Shown here: in pieces, positions 27,388 through 37,848 of the stretch
Layout: every line of letters begins with the position of its first letter
Numbering within the stretch: position 1 is the first letter of the stretch
DNA from: Clostridiales bacterium
GTDB lineage: Bacteria > Bacillota > Clostridia > Saccharofermentanales > Saccharofermentanaceae
Assembly: GCA_017962145.1 (NCBI GenBank)
Contig: JAGCVX010000039.1
Coordinates: forward strand, 1-51,077
Reading direction: 5' to 3'
Length of the DNA: 51,077 nucleotides
Translations under genes and position numbers: made by a program
Notes under the pieces: generated by a model
The model's input: only the letters and a program-made list of their open reading frames with translations
The model's database searches: none
What the model was told of the DNA's origin: nothing

Positions 27388-30300
27388 ATGGAAATTGCTT
27401 TTCATTGTCCGAACTGCCTGGCTGATCTTATCTATGATGAGTCCAGAAAGTATACATGTTGCTTCTGTCATACTGAACTGACCGCCAAGGATGAAGTAAC
27501 TGAACTCGAAGGCGGTTATTATGTGGGTGATGCTTGGAATGAAAAGCTATACCACGAATTCCACTGTGAAGACTGCGGAAGCGACTTCATCATGAAGGCT
27601 GCCGCCAAGCACGAGTGCCCGATCTGCTCTTCCGCGGCAGTAAAGGATAAAGGTGAGATGATCGGTGCGATGCCGAGACGAGCGATCCCTTTTGTCCATA
27701 CCAAGCAGCAGGCTGAGGAGATGTTCCTCGATTATATCCGTAACAATTCCGCTGTAGGCCGTACACTGGCGACCGATGAGAATAAAGCACTTCTTCATAA
27801 GGTATATGTACCTTGCTGGGTATTTACATATGAAGTCGTAGCACACGCCCGTCTGACAGCGATGATCAGAAATAAAGCAAACGAACAGAAGACCATCATG
27901 GGAATCAATGCACCGGATCAGCTGGTGGAACTGCTTTCTCCTATTAAGTCCTCTTTCTCTCGTTTCCAGCAGAACCGCAAAGGCGCGGTAAAGGATCCTT
28001 CCTCCATGCCTTCCGAGCATATCACAGGTGGTGTGCTTTCCTGGCAGGGAATTCCTTTCGATGCTTCCGGACTTCTCGAGGACAACCTGATCAACTCGGT
28101 TCAGCCGTATGACCAGTCCAAGCTTGTTACCCTTACCGATAAGCTCCTTATGGATGCTCCGGTCCTGAGTATCACGAAAGACCCGATCTCCTGCATGCAG
28201 GAATTCATGGAAAGAGTAAAGAAGTGGACACGCCAGATGATCATGGACGCCCATTCCGATTCCTACGATATCTCTTTCTTCTCCGATAAGACCGACTACC
28301 CGCTGGGTATCGGTGAACTGGTTCTTTTCCCGATCTGGTACATGAGGGGCGAATATATGGGACGTGAGTTCTATTTCGCGATGAACGGCCAGAATGGTGA
28401 AGTATACGGCAACATCCCGATGTCGAAAGTATCTTCGAAGAATGTCGGTATCACATACCAGCAGTATTGGGACAAGTCCCGCTGCACGGCTCTTAGCGAT
28501 ACACACTTCGAGTTCAATATTCACGATCCGAATATCGAGATCCTGGACTATTCTTTCTTCGAAAAGCCGCGTGATTCGCGCGTGACTGCAGAGGGAAGAA
28601 AGAAACCGGCTCCGCAGATCGAGGATCTTTCACAGCTCGAAGAGGAAAAGCCGGCGGCTCCGAAAGCAGATGCTGCGAAAAAGCCTCTCTCCAAGCTGGA
28701 TGTTCAGATCAGCAACCTCAAGCCGAACGGCAAGAAACTGACCAAAGAAGAAGAGCAGCAGCGCGCTCGTGAGATGACCGCCAGACTTCGTGTAGCCGCA
28801 AAAGAGAAGCCGAAGGGCGATATGTCCGCGGCATCGGAAGCTCCGAGCTGGGCAAAGGCCGTTACACCTCCGCCGTCTGTAGCCAACGCAGGATCCCGTC
28901 CTGTACGTACCAAAAAGCCGGCTATGGACAGACCGAGTACGGCTTCGTCCGGTAATAAGCCGCTTTGGGAAAGAGATCCGGACAGCGAGATCAAGAATAA
29001 TCCGGCTGTTGCCAAGAAGGCATCCATGGCCGAGCAGATCGCACGCGCCAGCCAGGGTGAAGTGATCGATCCGGAAGAACTCAGAAGACAGGAACAGGAA
29101 GCACAGCAGATGCAGGAAGCCGGCGGTATCGTTGCCGAGGCCAGAAAAGCAAGACCTGCTTCTACTGCGATCTGGGATCGTCAGGAACCGGATTTCACAG
29201 AACTGGAGATGCCGAGATATCCGCAGATCCCCGATATGCCTGCATTCCCGCAGGATACGCAAGCTTCCTCTGCGCCGAGTAGAGACGACAGTGCAGTCCG
29301 TAAGAATCCGCATTTTGTTGACCTCAAGAGCAGAGAAGCAAGAGCGGCAGAGATGGCAGCGGCAGCTTTAAAACCGAGCACAACGCCGTTTAGAACGCTC
29401 CATCAGGAACCGGAACAGCCGGCGCATCCGTCGCTTGTTGAGAGTGCCGATGACGTTCTGATGGCAGCAAGAGATGAAGTAAACAGAATGTACGAAGAAG
29501 CAGAAGCTTCTCCTTATATGGAAGATTATTCCTCTGAAGGATCCTATGAAGAGTATCCGACCGAGTCTTTCGAAGACCAGATCGAGATGCCGGAGTATCC
29601 GATCGCAGAAGAGATCCCGATGCCGGAAGTAAAACCGGAAGAGATCGAACCGCAGGAGCCGCAGGCTGAAGAACCGCAGCGCTTCGATGAAGTCGTGGAG
29701 AACGGCGATAATGAGGACATGATGGCCACCATCACATTCTCCTTTAATAAGAAGAATGCCCAGAAGCGTCAGGAAAAGAACACGATGTCCGGTACATCGA
29801 TCCCGCGCCGCACGGATGACCAGCCGGCTCCGGAACGTGGTATGGATATCATGAATTCCGAATACGATGTCGGCGTTCTTCCGTCGAAAGAAAAGAATTA
29901 CGAAGATGAAGGCTCCGAGCCGCGTGAGATCACGCCGAGCGGCCTCAACGCGACAGAGAACTATATCGGAAGAGAAGAGAACGACAGACCTCTGGCATAT
30001 CGTCCGGTAGCTCCTCTGGCAAAGCCGCGTGGAGATGTTTATGTAGAAGAAGTAGACACCCATCCGGAACTCGATGAGAATAACCGTCCGCTGGCAACCC
30101 GTCCGCTGGCTCCGCTGGCGCGCGTTACCGATGTACAGCCCAGTGCCGAGTATATCGCTGAAAACGGAATGGACGACGGCATTCACCAGATCCCGTCTAT
30201 CGTCAGTGGTTCGAAGGGCAGATGGGGTGAGATGCCGGAAGCAACCGAGACACCTTCCTGGGCAAAGCCGCAGCATTCTTCTGATTCTCCGTTTGCCGGA

Positions 30301-31386
30301 TCAAGAGACCGTCGTAAGAGACCGTCCCGTGAAGAACTGATGGCTCAGGATCGTGATGCTCAGGATAAGATGGAAAGAGCTATGTATCAGCAGCAGGAAG
30401 AGGTCCAGGATCGTTCTTCTGCATTCAGAAGACCCGGATATGATCCGGATGCATCCCGCCCGCAGGAGCAGCAGAGACCTGCCGCAGGCAGACCGGGTGC
30501 AAGACCGGGTGCAAGACCGGCTGCAGATTCTTCCATGAAGAGAGAGACCGCCGCAAGATCGAACGAGAATGTTCCGATCTGGGAACGTGTACCGGAAACC
30601 GACGGACCGATCCCGTCCTGGGGTGCATTTGCAGGCGCTTCCAACGACGATCGTCCGAGAGGATCCCTCATGAAGCCGAAGGATCAGATCATCGATGTCG
30701 AAAAGCCGCGTGAGCGTCCTTCCCTTTTGAAGAATGAGAACGATTCCAGAGAGAAACTGCCGAGTTCGACAAATCAGCTTGCAGGTGAAGTACGTGAGGT
30801 CATGCCCCGTTCGCAGTCTTCTGCAGGAGCAAGAGAAGTACCTGTACGTCCGCAGCCGCATCGTCCGCCGAATGTAGAGCATAAAGAGCCGCATCGTCCG
30901 CCGAACATTAATCGCGAACCACATCGTCCGCCGAATATTAATCGTCCGGAACCGCCGGTAAGAGCTTCCAGCCTGCGTCCGGGTGCATCTTCGGGCCCGT
31001 CCGGTATCGAAGTATCTATGCCGACACGTCGTCCTGCTGCACCGCAGCAGCCTGAAGAGCAGCAGCAATCTCCGTTTGCTGCAGAGCGTCCGCGTACTTT
31101 CGCACAGAGACGTCAGATGGAAGATGAAGAGAGACAGAGACAGGCGATGAGTCCTTTCGCTGCACCGCAGCAGGAAGAAAGAAGAAGCCCGTTCGTTCCG
31201 AATCGCAATGCATATGAGGAACCGGCACGTCCGGAACCGGAAGACGATATTCCGGCACTGGCAAGATCTGCTTTCGATCCTATGCGCTCCGAACTGGCTC
31301 AGAATGAAGCCGCTGCAAAGCGCTCCATGAGCGGTATGCCCGAGTTCGATCCGGATGGACCGAGTCCGTTTAAGCCAAACAGATGA
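27388..31386 (+). CDS. Giant double-zinc-ribbon protein with ~900-residue disordered tail
   Basis: 1332 aa, cytoplasmic (no signal or transmembrane segment). Zinc ribbon 1 uses C7/C10 and C24/C27; ribbon 2 uses C60/C63 and C77/C80. Residues about 95-345 match the core seen in proteins annotated TFIIB-type zinc ribbon-containing: RRAIPFVHTKQQAEEMFLDYI, VYVPCWVFTYEV, GGVLSWQGIPFDAS and FYFAMNGQNGEVYGNIP. The rest (about 390-1332) is low-complexity, rich in Pro, Glu, Arg, Ser and Gln, with recurring short motifs: PSWAK, PLWER/PIWER, RPLA(Y/T)RPxAPLA, PHRPPN and five SPF sites (967, 1228, 1255, 1266, 1326). It ends MPEFDPDGPSPFKPNR, almost the same tail as the next gene. AGGAGGG precedes the ATG. 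Function unknown; a multivalent scaffold or a substrate of an unknown partner is my inference. Confidence 0.85.
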   Translation: MEIAFHCPNCLADLIYDESRKYTCCFCHTELTAKDEVTELEGGYYVGDAWNEKLYHEFHCEDCGSDFIMKAAAKHECPICSSAAVKDKGEMIGAMPRRAIPFVHTKQQAEEMFLDYIRNNSAVGRTLATDENKALLHKVYVPCWVFTYEVVAHARLTAMIRNKANEQKTIMGINAPDQLVELLSPIKSSFSRFQQNRKGAVKDPSSMPSEHITGGVLSWQGIPFDASGLLEDNLINSVQPYDQSKLVTLTDKLLMDAPVLSITKDPISCMQEFMERVKKWTRQMIMDAHSDSYDISFFSDKTDYPLGIGELVLFPIWYMRGEYMGREFYFAMNGQNGEVYGNIPMSKVSSKNVGITYQQYWDKSRCTALSDTHFEFNIHDPNIEILDYSFFEKPRDSRVTAEGRKKPAPQIEDLSQLEEEKPAAPKADAAKKPLSKLDVQISNLKPNGKKLTKEEEQQRAREMTARLRVAAKEKPKGDMSAASEAPSWAKAVTPPPSVANAGSRPVRTKKPAMDRPSTASSGNKPLWERDPDSEIKNNPAVAKKASMAEQIARASQGEVIDPEELRRQEQEAQQMQEAGGIVAEARKARPASTAIWDRQEPDFTELEMPRYPQIPDMPAFPQDTQASSAPSRDDSAVRKNPHFVDLKSREARAAEMAAAALKPSTTPFRTLHQEPEQPAHPSLVESADDVLMAARDEVNRMYEEAEASPYMEDYSSEGSYEEYPTESFEDQIEMPEYPIAEEIPMPEVKPEEIEPQEPQAEEPQRFDEVVENGDNEDMMATITFSFNKKNAQKRQEKNTMSGTSIPRRTDDQPAPERGMDIMNSEYDVGVLPSKEKNYEDEGSEPREITPSGLNATENYIGREENDRPLAYRPVAPLAKPRGDVYVEEVDTHPELDENNRPLATRPLAPLARVTDVQPSAEYIAENGMDDGIHQIPSIVSGSKGRWGEMPEATETPSWAKPQHSSDSPFAGSRDRRKRPSREELMAQDRDAQDKMERAMYQQQEEVQDRSSAFRRPGYDPDASRPQEQQRPAAGRPGARPGARPAADSSMKRETAARSNENVPIWERVPETDGPIPSWGAFAGASNDDRPRGSLMKPKDQIIDVEKPRERPSLLKNENDSREKLPSSTNQLAGEVREVMPRSQSSAGAREVPVRPQPHRPPNVEHKEPHRPPNINREPHRPPNINRPEPPVRASSLRPGASSGPSGIEVSMPTRRPAAPQQPEEQQQSPFAAERPRTFAQRRQMEDEERQRQAMSPFAAPQQEERRSPFVPNRNAYEEPARPEPEDDIPALARSAFDPMRSELAQNEAAAKRSMSGMPEFDPDGPSPFKPNR
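30853..30957 (+). repeat. Short coding repeat encoding PHRPPN units
   Basis: Three near-identical copies of a unit coding for PHRPPN followed by (V/I)(E/N)(H/R), at about 30860, 30890 and 30920, inside the disordered tail of the giant zinc-ribbon protein. Confidence 0.75.
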
Positions 31387-31424
31387 TCCTTGGGTGATCG
31401 GTAAGAGTAGCAGGAGAGAAGAGA

Positions 31425-32996
31425 ATGGATAAAGCCTATCTGTGTCCGAAGTGTTCCGCTCAGGTGATCTTGGATAATCAATCCGAGAAGATGTGCGTAT
31501 TCTGTTCGACTCCGCTGAAAGAAGAGAATTCTCTTGAAAAAGTAGACTGGGGGTACTATACCCCCGGTTTTGCTTCCGGAGGAAAAACGAGGGCATATGT
31601 CTGCCGCGACTGCGGTAAAGTTCAGTATGCCCTTTTTGATTCGGATTATTCGCCGAAGCACTGCGTGTACTGTGCAAGTGAACGTGTCGAACTCGATGAG
31701 CGTGCGACCAAGAATGTGCCGAGACCTTTCCGTACCGTTCCTTTTATCTATAAGAAACTCGATGCGGTCGAAGAATATAAGAAGGCCGTAAAGAAGGAAC
31801 AGCTGAAGTTTATGGGCTGTGCTTCGGATACCTATCTCAAGAAGATCACGCCTTTGTATGTTCCGTGTTTCCTCTTCGATTATCACGTATTTTCCCACTC
31901 TGTCTTAAGTGTCGTACCGATCGTGAAGGCACCAAGACAGACAGGCGAAAAAGTGTTTACTTTGCTGACTACGACAGAGCTTTCTTTCGAAGTCACGAAT
32001 AATGATATCCAGCCTTATCCCAAAGAGGTTTCTTTTGAACTGGTCTGGCAGAATGTACCGATCTGCGCGTCTTCTCTGATCTCGAAAGAGACGTTCGATA
32101 AGATCTCTCCGTTTGTACTTAGAAACCGCTTCGAAGATGGCGATGTGGATGACTTGAAGAAGGCCACCATCCTTGCTGTGGATGAAGATCCGCAGGGGAT
32201 CTCGGATATCCTGATCGAAGACATCAAGAAGTGGACGAAAGACTTCGTTATCTCCGAATATGTGGATCACTATTCCGTCAGTTCGTATGTGGATAAGACT
32301 GAGTATGACCGCGGTCTGGGCCAGCTGATCTACCTGCCTGTCTGGCAGATGGTATTTAAGAAGAAAAACCAGACCTATGCCTGGTATATGAACGCCATTT
32401 CCGGAGAACCGACCGATATCCTTCCGATCGAAGAAAAGAAGGAAGAGGTCAAGGAAGAAAAGCCGAAGGATCCGCTTAAGGCGATGAGTAAGAAGCGCAT
32501 CAAGAAATTCTCCATCTCGGATGTCGCCCATCCGGAATTTAACCTGAATTTCCGTACTTATCTGGTCGATACGGTGGCAGCGGCCATCTCGCTTGAGACG
32601 AATCTCAACGAAGCTTCGTCAGATAAGACGCTTTACCATCTCGAAAGAAAAGTCATAAAAGGCAAAGTGGAAGTCGCGATACCGGATTCCGATGCATTCC
32701 AGAAAGAGGCTGCAGAAGAAGTCGTGAAAGGACGTCTGTCGGCGATCCCGAGTGAACCTGTGCCGCTTCCGGAAGTGCATTCACAGCTGTATCTCATGAA
32801 AGAAGAGGTCACGAAGAGATCTCTCGGACGCGGAAAACGCCTTCCGGAGAAACCGATCGACCGTAAAATCGGAAACGAAGAGTATTTTGAAGCAAACCAG
32901 GATACCCACGAGAGTCTCGCGGTGGAATTCGGTCTTTCGGACATGCCGGAATACGATCCTTCCGGACCGAATCCCTTCAAAAAGTCCAATCAATAA
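31425..32996 (+). CDS. Second double-zinc-ribbon protein, paralogue of the gene at 27388
   Basis: 523 aa. Cysteines fall at almost the same places as in its neighbour: C7/C10, C24/C27, C60/C63 and C80/C83. The core also aligns: RPFRTVPFIYKKLDAVEEYKKAV, LYVPCFLFDYHV, FELVWQNVPICASSLI and YAWYMNAISGEPTDILP. A lysine/glutamate-rich middle (about 345-365) replaces the long tail; a second globular-looking part follows, and the protein ends DMPEYDPSGPNPFKKSNQ, the counterpart of the neighbour's tail. GGAGAGAAGAG precedes the ATG, 38 bases after the first gene, with no terminator between. This points to joint expression and a common partner. No catalytic motif is seen; function unknown. Confidence 0.82.
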   Translation: MDKAYLCPKCSAQVILDNQSEKMCVFCSTPLKEENSLEKVDWGYYTPGFASGGKTRAYVCRDCGKVQYALFDSDYSPKHCVYCASERVELDERATKNVPRPFRTVPFIYKKLDAVEEYKKAVKKEQLKFMGCASDTYLKKITPLYVPCFLFDYHVFSHSVLSVVPIVKAPRQTGEKVFTLLTTTELSFEVTNNDIQPYPKEVSFELVWQNVPICASSLISKETFDKISPFVLRNRFEDGDVDDLKKATILAVDEDPQGISDILIEDIKKWTKDFVISEYVDHYSVSSYVDKTEYDRGLGQLIYLPVWQMVFKKKNQTYAWYMNAISGEPTDILPIEEKKEEVKEEKPKDPLKAMSKKRIKKFSISDVAHPEFNLNFRTYLVDTVAAAISLETNLNEASSDKTLYHLERKVIKGKVEVAIPDSDAFQKEAAEEVVKGRLSAIPSEPVPLPEVHSQLYLMKEEVTKRSLGRGKRLPEKPIDRKIGNEEYFEANQDTHESLAVEFGLSDMPEYDPSGPNPFKKSNQ

Positions 32997-34400
<1,404 letters not shown>

Positions 34401-34520
34401 TCAAATTTGTTCGTGCACATATAACAAAAAAACGTCTCAAAATAGCAAATTTAAGACATAGTTTCATAACAGAAGAATCGCAGGCAGGTGATAGATTAGT
34501 CATCTACAAAAAAAGCATTG

Positions 34521-34529
34521 TGTTATAAT
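34521..34529 (+). promoter_or_regulatory. Extended -10 promoter for the GT4 gene
   Basis: TGTTATAAT is a perfect extended -10 element, 22 bases before the start codon at 34551. No good -35 is present, as is normal for extended -10 promoters. Confidence 0.55.
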
Positions 34530-34550
34530 CGAAATGGTGAGGAGAACTTT

Positions 34551-35966
34551 ATGAATATAGCTATCATTACTGATACATATTTTCCGGATATCAATGGTGT
34601 CACATCTTCGATCTACACCCTGGCGATCGCATTGCGTAAGAAGGGTCATCGAGTTTATATTTTTGCAACCTCGGAGACGAACTCTCCTATCATCCGCCGT
34701 GTAAGTAAACACCCGCCGGTATTCCGCATCCCGAGCGTGCCGATGCTTCTTGTAAAGCCCTACCGTACGACGATGCCGTATTCGTTCCGACTGGTGCAGA
34801 TCTTAAAGAGACTGAAGATCGATATCATCCACACGCAGACTGAATTCTCGATGGGCTTTGTGGGACTTTCATCTTCGATGGCACTGCATCTTCCGATCGT
34901 ACATACATACCACACGATGCTGGAAGATTATACCCATTATATTTTGAACGGCAAGGTCACCGGTATCATCACGCCGGAACTCGCGCAGCGTTTCAGTAAA
35001 GCGTTCTGCAATGTTCCGACAGGCCTGATCGTGCCGACTGAAAAAGTAAAGAACTGTCTTAGGGAGTATGGCGTAAAAAAGCCGATCTATGTTATCCCGA
35101 CAGGTATCGATATCTCGCCTTTTAACAAAGCGAATTTCAAGAAAGAAGAGACCGATGCGCTCAAGGCCCAGCTGGGCATCCGCCCGGGTGAGAAGATCCT
35201 TCTGAGCCTGGGTCGTGTCGCAAAAGAAAAGAGCATCGACCGTATCATCGCTCAGATGCCGAAGGTCCACGAAAAGATGCCGGATGTGCGTCTTCTGATC
35301 GTGGGTGACGGACCGGCTCTGCCGGATCTGAAAGCACAGGCAGAAGCACTGCATGTGACGGATCAGGTCATCTTCGCGGGCGCTGCTCCGTATGCGGAGA
35401 TCGGCAAATATTATCAGGTCGGTGATGCATTTATTTCCTGTTCGACATCGGAGACCCAGGGCCTGACATATTATGAAGCTATGGCAGCCGGTCTTCCGGT
35501 TATCGCCAGAAATGATGATGCGGTAAATGAACTGTTCATCGACGGTCAGAATGCCCGCCTCTTTAATAGCGAAGACCAGATCCCGGATATCGTCGCGGAG
35601 ATTCTAAAGGATGCCGAGACCGCATCCCGCTATTCCGAGAATGCAGAAAAAACAGTTGCTTCTTATTCGGCAGAAACATTTGCAAACCGTGTAGAAGAAG
35701 CATATAAAAATGCGATCGCAAGACATGTCCGTGAGAAGGCGACACGCCGTGCAAATGTTGGTAAACTGCATTTTTCCGGGAAGTATAAATCGAAGAAGAT
35801 GGTACCGCCGGAAGAAGACAAACACATTCTCACTGACGATAATTTCGAGAAACAGTCTGCGATGTCTTCTATGAAAACGGCACTGACCGGAAACGCGAAA
35901 AAAGCATACCAGACCGCATACCGATATGCGCATCTGCTGCGCTTAAGAAAGAAAGCGAAAAACTGA
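34551..35966 (+). CDS. GT4 glycosyltransferase, diacylglycerol-glycosyltransferase type
   Basis: 471 aa, two Rossmann-like halves. IAIITDTYFPDINGVTSSIYTLAIALRKKGHRVYIFA at the N-terminus and the C-terminal donor-site pattern VAKEKSIDRIIAQM ... LLIVGDGPALPDLKAQAEAL ... FISCSTSETQGLTYYEAMAAGLPVIARNDDAVNE are those of retaining GT4 enzymes such as the glucosyl-/galactosyl-diacylglycerol synthases of Bacillota (UgtP-like role, alMGS-like fold). A basic amphipathic C-terminal tail (AYQTAYRYAHLLRLRKKAKN) suits membrane binding. GAGGAGA is five bases before the ATG at 34551; the longer frame overlaps the promoter and is rejected. Glycolipid synthesis is inferred and would fit with cls nearby. Confidence 0.85.
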   Translation: MNIAIITDTYFPDINGVTSSIYTLAIALRKKGHRVYIFATSETNSPIIRRVSKHPPVFRIPSVPMLLVKPYRTTMPYSFRLVQILKRLKIDIIHTQTEFSMGFVGLSSSMALHLPIVHTYHTMLEDYTHYILNGKVTGIITPELAQRFSKAFCNVPTGLIVPTEKVKNCLREYGVKKPIYVIPTGIDISPFNKANFKKEETDALKAQLGIRPGEKILLSLGRVAKEKSIDRIIAQMPKVHEKMPDVRLLIVGDGPALPDLKAQAEALHVTDQVIFAGAAPYAEIGKYYQVGDAFISCSTSETQGLTYYEAMAAGLPVIARNDDAVNELFIDGQNARLFNSEDQIPDIVAEILKDAETASRYSENAEKTVASYSAETFANRVEEAYKNAIARHVREKATRRANVGKLHFSGKYKSKKMVPPEEDKHILTDDNFEKQSAMSSMKTALTGNAKKAYQTAYRYAHLLRLRKKAKN

Positions 35967-35986
35967 AAATAACCGATAGAAAAAAC

Positions 35987-37720
35987 TTACTGATCCGCTT
36001 CCGGGTCAGTTTTTTCTTCTTCGGAAGAACTGTCGTTTTTCCGAACTACCGTGATACCGTTATAGGGATCATCCGGATCCGGTTTGACTCGGGAAGACAA
36101 CTGGCTCTTCTCGATTTCTTCACGTTGCTGCATATCCGCCTGTGCTGCTTTGAGAAGACGCGGTACACTGAAGTGATAACCCTGCAGATAGTCGGCGCCG
36201 GCTTCGGTGCAAAGACGTGCCTGCGATTCATTTTCGATACCTTCCGCAACGACCTTGATCTCATTTTCATGGGCGAAATCCACGATGCTCTTAAAGAGGA
36301 GATAACCACGTTCGTTTTCAACATGGGAAGTGATCTTTCTGCTGAGCTTGATCACATCAAGAGGCATCTCCGTCAGAACGGCAAAAGAAGAAAATGCCGC
36401 GCTCGTATAATCGATCGCGATGCGGATACCGTGCTTGTGAAGGAACTGAAGATTGTTTCTGACGGTATATTCATCCTCTGCAAATCTGCCGGTGATCTCG
36501 ACCATGACCAGTTGCGGATCAAATCCCGACCCTTCGATGGTACGCACGAATTCCATCACGCTTCTTTCGGTCAGTTCGATCGCCGAGAAGTTGATGCTGA
36601 AACCGTGTCCCTCATTCAGAGGGGATGTGGCATATTGCAGCGCTTCTTTTGTCATGAACATCGTCAGGTCGTGAAGACAGGATGTTTTTTCCAGGATCGG
36701 AACGAACTGTTCGGCCGTCATCTTCGAGCCGTCTTCACGGATCCATTTGGCAAGGATCTCGACGCTCTCTGCTTCGCCCGTGCGTGCGTTATGGATCGTC
36801 TGATACGATGCCTGTACACTGCCTTTTTCCAAAGCAGAAGAGAACTCACTGGCGATACTTACCGTGCCCTTATAGTAGTCGCGCATCGCTTCGGTATAGC
36901 GGCTGATCTGCTGCTCTTCGAGGAAAGAATAACGAAGCGCGATATTCGCGTTACGAAGACCTTTGGCGATATCATCATCGGGCTGAAGAACCGTAAATCC
37001 GATACGGAAAGCAAGATAGACCGGGATCTGTCGGATCAACATCGTCACGCCGTTGAGATTGTCGAGCGCAGCCAGAAGATTCTCCAGGCTTTCCTCGCTG
37101 GAAAAATGCTTCACGATAATGGCATACTCCAGTTCATTTCCCTTATACAAAGTCGCGTTCGGATAAGGCTGAAGAAGCTTTTCCAGTTCTTCTGAAGTGT
37201 GTCGGATGATGTCCTGATAAAAATCGCTTCCGAAAAGACCGAGCATATCGCCCGAACCGGTAAACGAAAGACGAAGGATCGAAAGAACGCCGTTACTAGA
37301 GATCGTCTCTTTCGGAATGCAGTTGAAGTTCAAAAGACCGGTCAGCTCGTCATGCGTGGCCAGATTCTCATAGTATCTCTCGCGCTTTCTGCTCTGCGAG
37401 GAGATCGAAGAAACAACGATGCTCATTACAACATAGATCAAAAGACGGATGATCCAGGTGTAGTCATTCATATCGCCGTGATTGATCCAGGTGGTCAGAG
37501 GACCGATCGCAAGAGCGCTGAGCACGGAGAAGAGCACGCTGTGCCATACCGGCGTATAAAGCGCGGTGACGATGATCGGCAGAAGCACAAGATTGGCAAA
37601 GACGCTCGGCGCACCACCGGTCGCATAGACCAGATAGGTAACGGCGGCAGCAAAAATATAGTTGACGATGATCGTAACTGTAAGAAATGCTTTTTTCTTA
37701 TCGCGGTTTGGTGACAGCAT
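35987..37720 (-). CDS. Membrane protein with degenerate GGDEF and degenerate EAL domains
   Basis: 577 aa: about four to five transmembrane segments (residues 10-125), a GGDEF-like domain beginning ATHDELTGLLNFN where the signature reads KGNELEY instead of GGDEF, and an EAL-like domain (about 300-545). In the latter E321 (EIL for EAL), Asn in INFSA, Glu in VEITGR, Lys in DVIKLSR, Glu in VVAEGIENE and Gln in LQGYHFS are kept, but the DDFG pair is D437-Y438, so one metal-binding Asp is lost. It is therefore probably neither an active cyclase nor an active c-di-GMP phosphodiesterase, and may act as a c-di-GMP or ligand receptor. The C-terminal tail is acidic and disordered. Confidence 0.85.
   Translation of the reverse strand: MLSPNRDKKKAFLTVTIIVNYIFAAAVTYLVYATGGAPSVFANLVLLPIIVTALYTPVWHSVLFSVLSALAIGPLTTWINHGDMNDYTWIIRLLIYVVMSIVVSSISSQSRKRERYYENLATHDELTGLLNFNCIPKETISSNGVLSILRLSFTGSGDMLGLFGSDFYQDIIRHTSEELEKLLQPYPNATLYKGNELEYAIIVKHFSSEESLENLLAALDNLNGVTMLIRQIPVYLAFRIGFTVLQPDDDIAKGLRNANIALRYSFLEEQQISRYTEAMRDYYKGTVSIASEFSSALEKGSVQASYQTIHNARTGEAESVEILAKWIREDGSKMTAEQFVPILEKTSCLHDLTMFMTKEALQYATSPLNEGHGFSINFSAIELTERSVMEFVRTIEGSGFDPQLVMVEITGRFAEDEYTVRNNLQFLHKHGIRIAIDYTSAAFSSFAVLTEMPLDVIKLSRKITSHVENERGYLLFKSIVDFAHENEIKVVAEGIENESQARLCTEAGADYLQGYHFSVPRLLKAAQADMQQREEIEKSQLSSRVKPDPDDPYNGITVVRKNDSSSEEEKTDPEADQ
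35989..36015 (+). terminator. Terminator of the GT4 gene, inside the 3' end of the converging gene
   Basis: ACTGATCC (35989-35996) pairs with GGGTCAGT (36003-36010) around GCTTCC with one G-U; A6 lies to the left and T6 (36010-36015) to the right. The stem overlaps the last codons of the minus-strand EAL gene, so the two genes share the sequence. Confidence 0.7.
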
Positions 37721-37787
37721 GCCGAAAATGACCCCTCATATTGATAATGAAATTTTACAGCAGAACGAGAAAAATGGGTATATGGAT

Positions 37788-37815
37788 TTGACTAAATTTT
37801 CATATTGTTTAGAAT
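37788..37815 (+). promoter_or_regulatory. Promoter for cls
   Basis: TTGACT (37788-37793), 16-base spacer, TAGAAT (37810-37815), about 33 bases upstream of the cls start. Confidence 0.6.
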
Positions 37816-37848
37816 TGAATAGGGATAGGAAATGTTTAGGAGGAAGAA

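Noticed and set aside
30301..31677. A 458-codon open frame on the minus strand
   Set aside because: Antisense of the disordered tail of the zinc-ribbon protein; Arg/Ser/Cys-rich with no motif.
34404..34430. TTTGTT ... AACAAA dyad upstream of the GH1 gene as a LacI-type operator
   Set aside because: The half-sites are not symmetric around the GTGCAC centre, and no repressor gene lies nearby.
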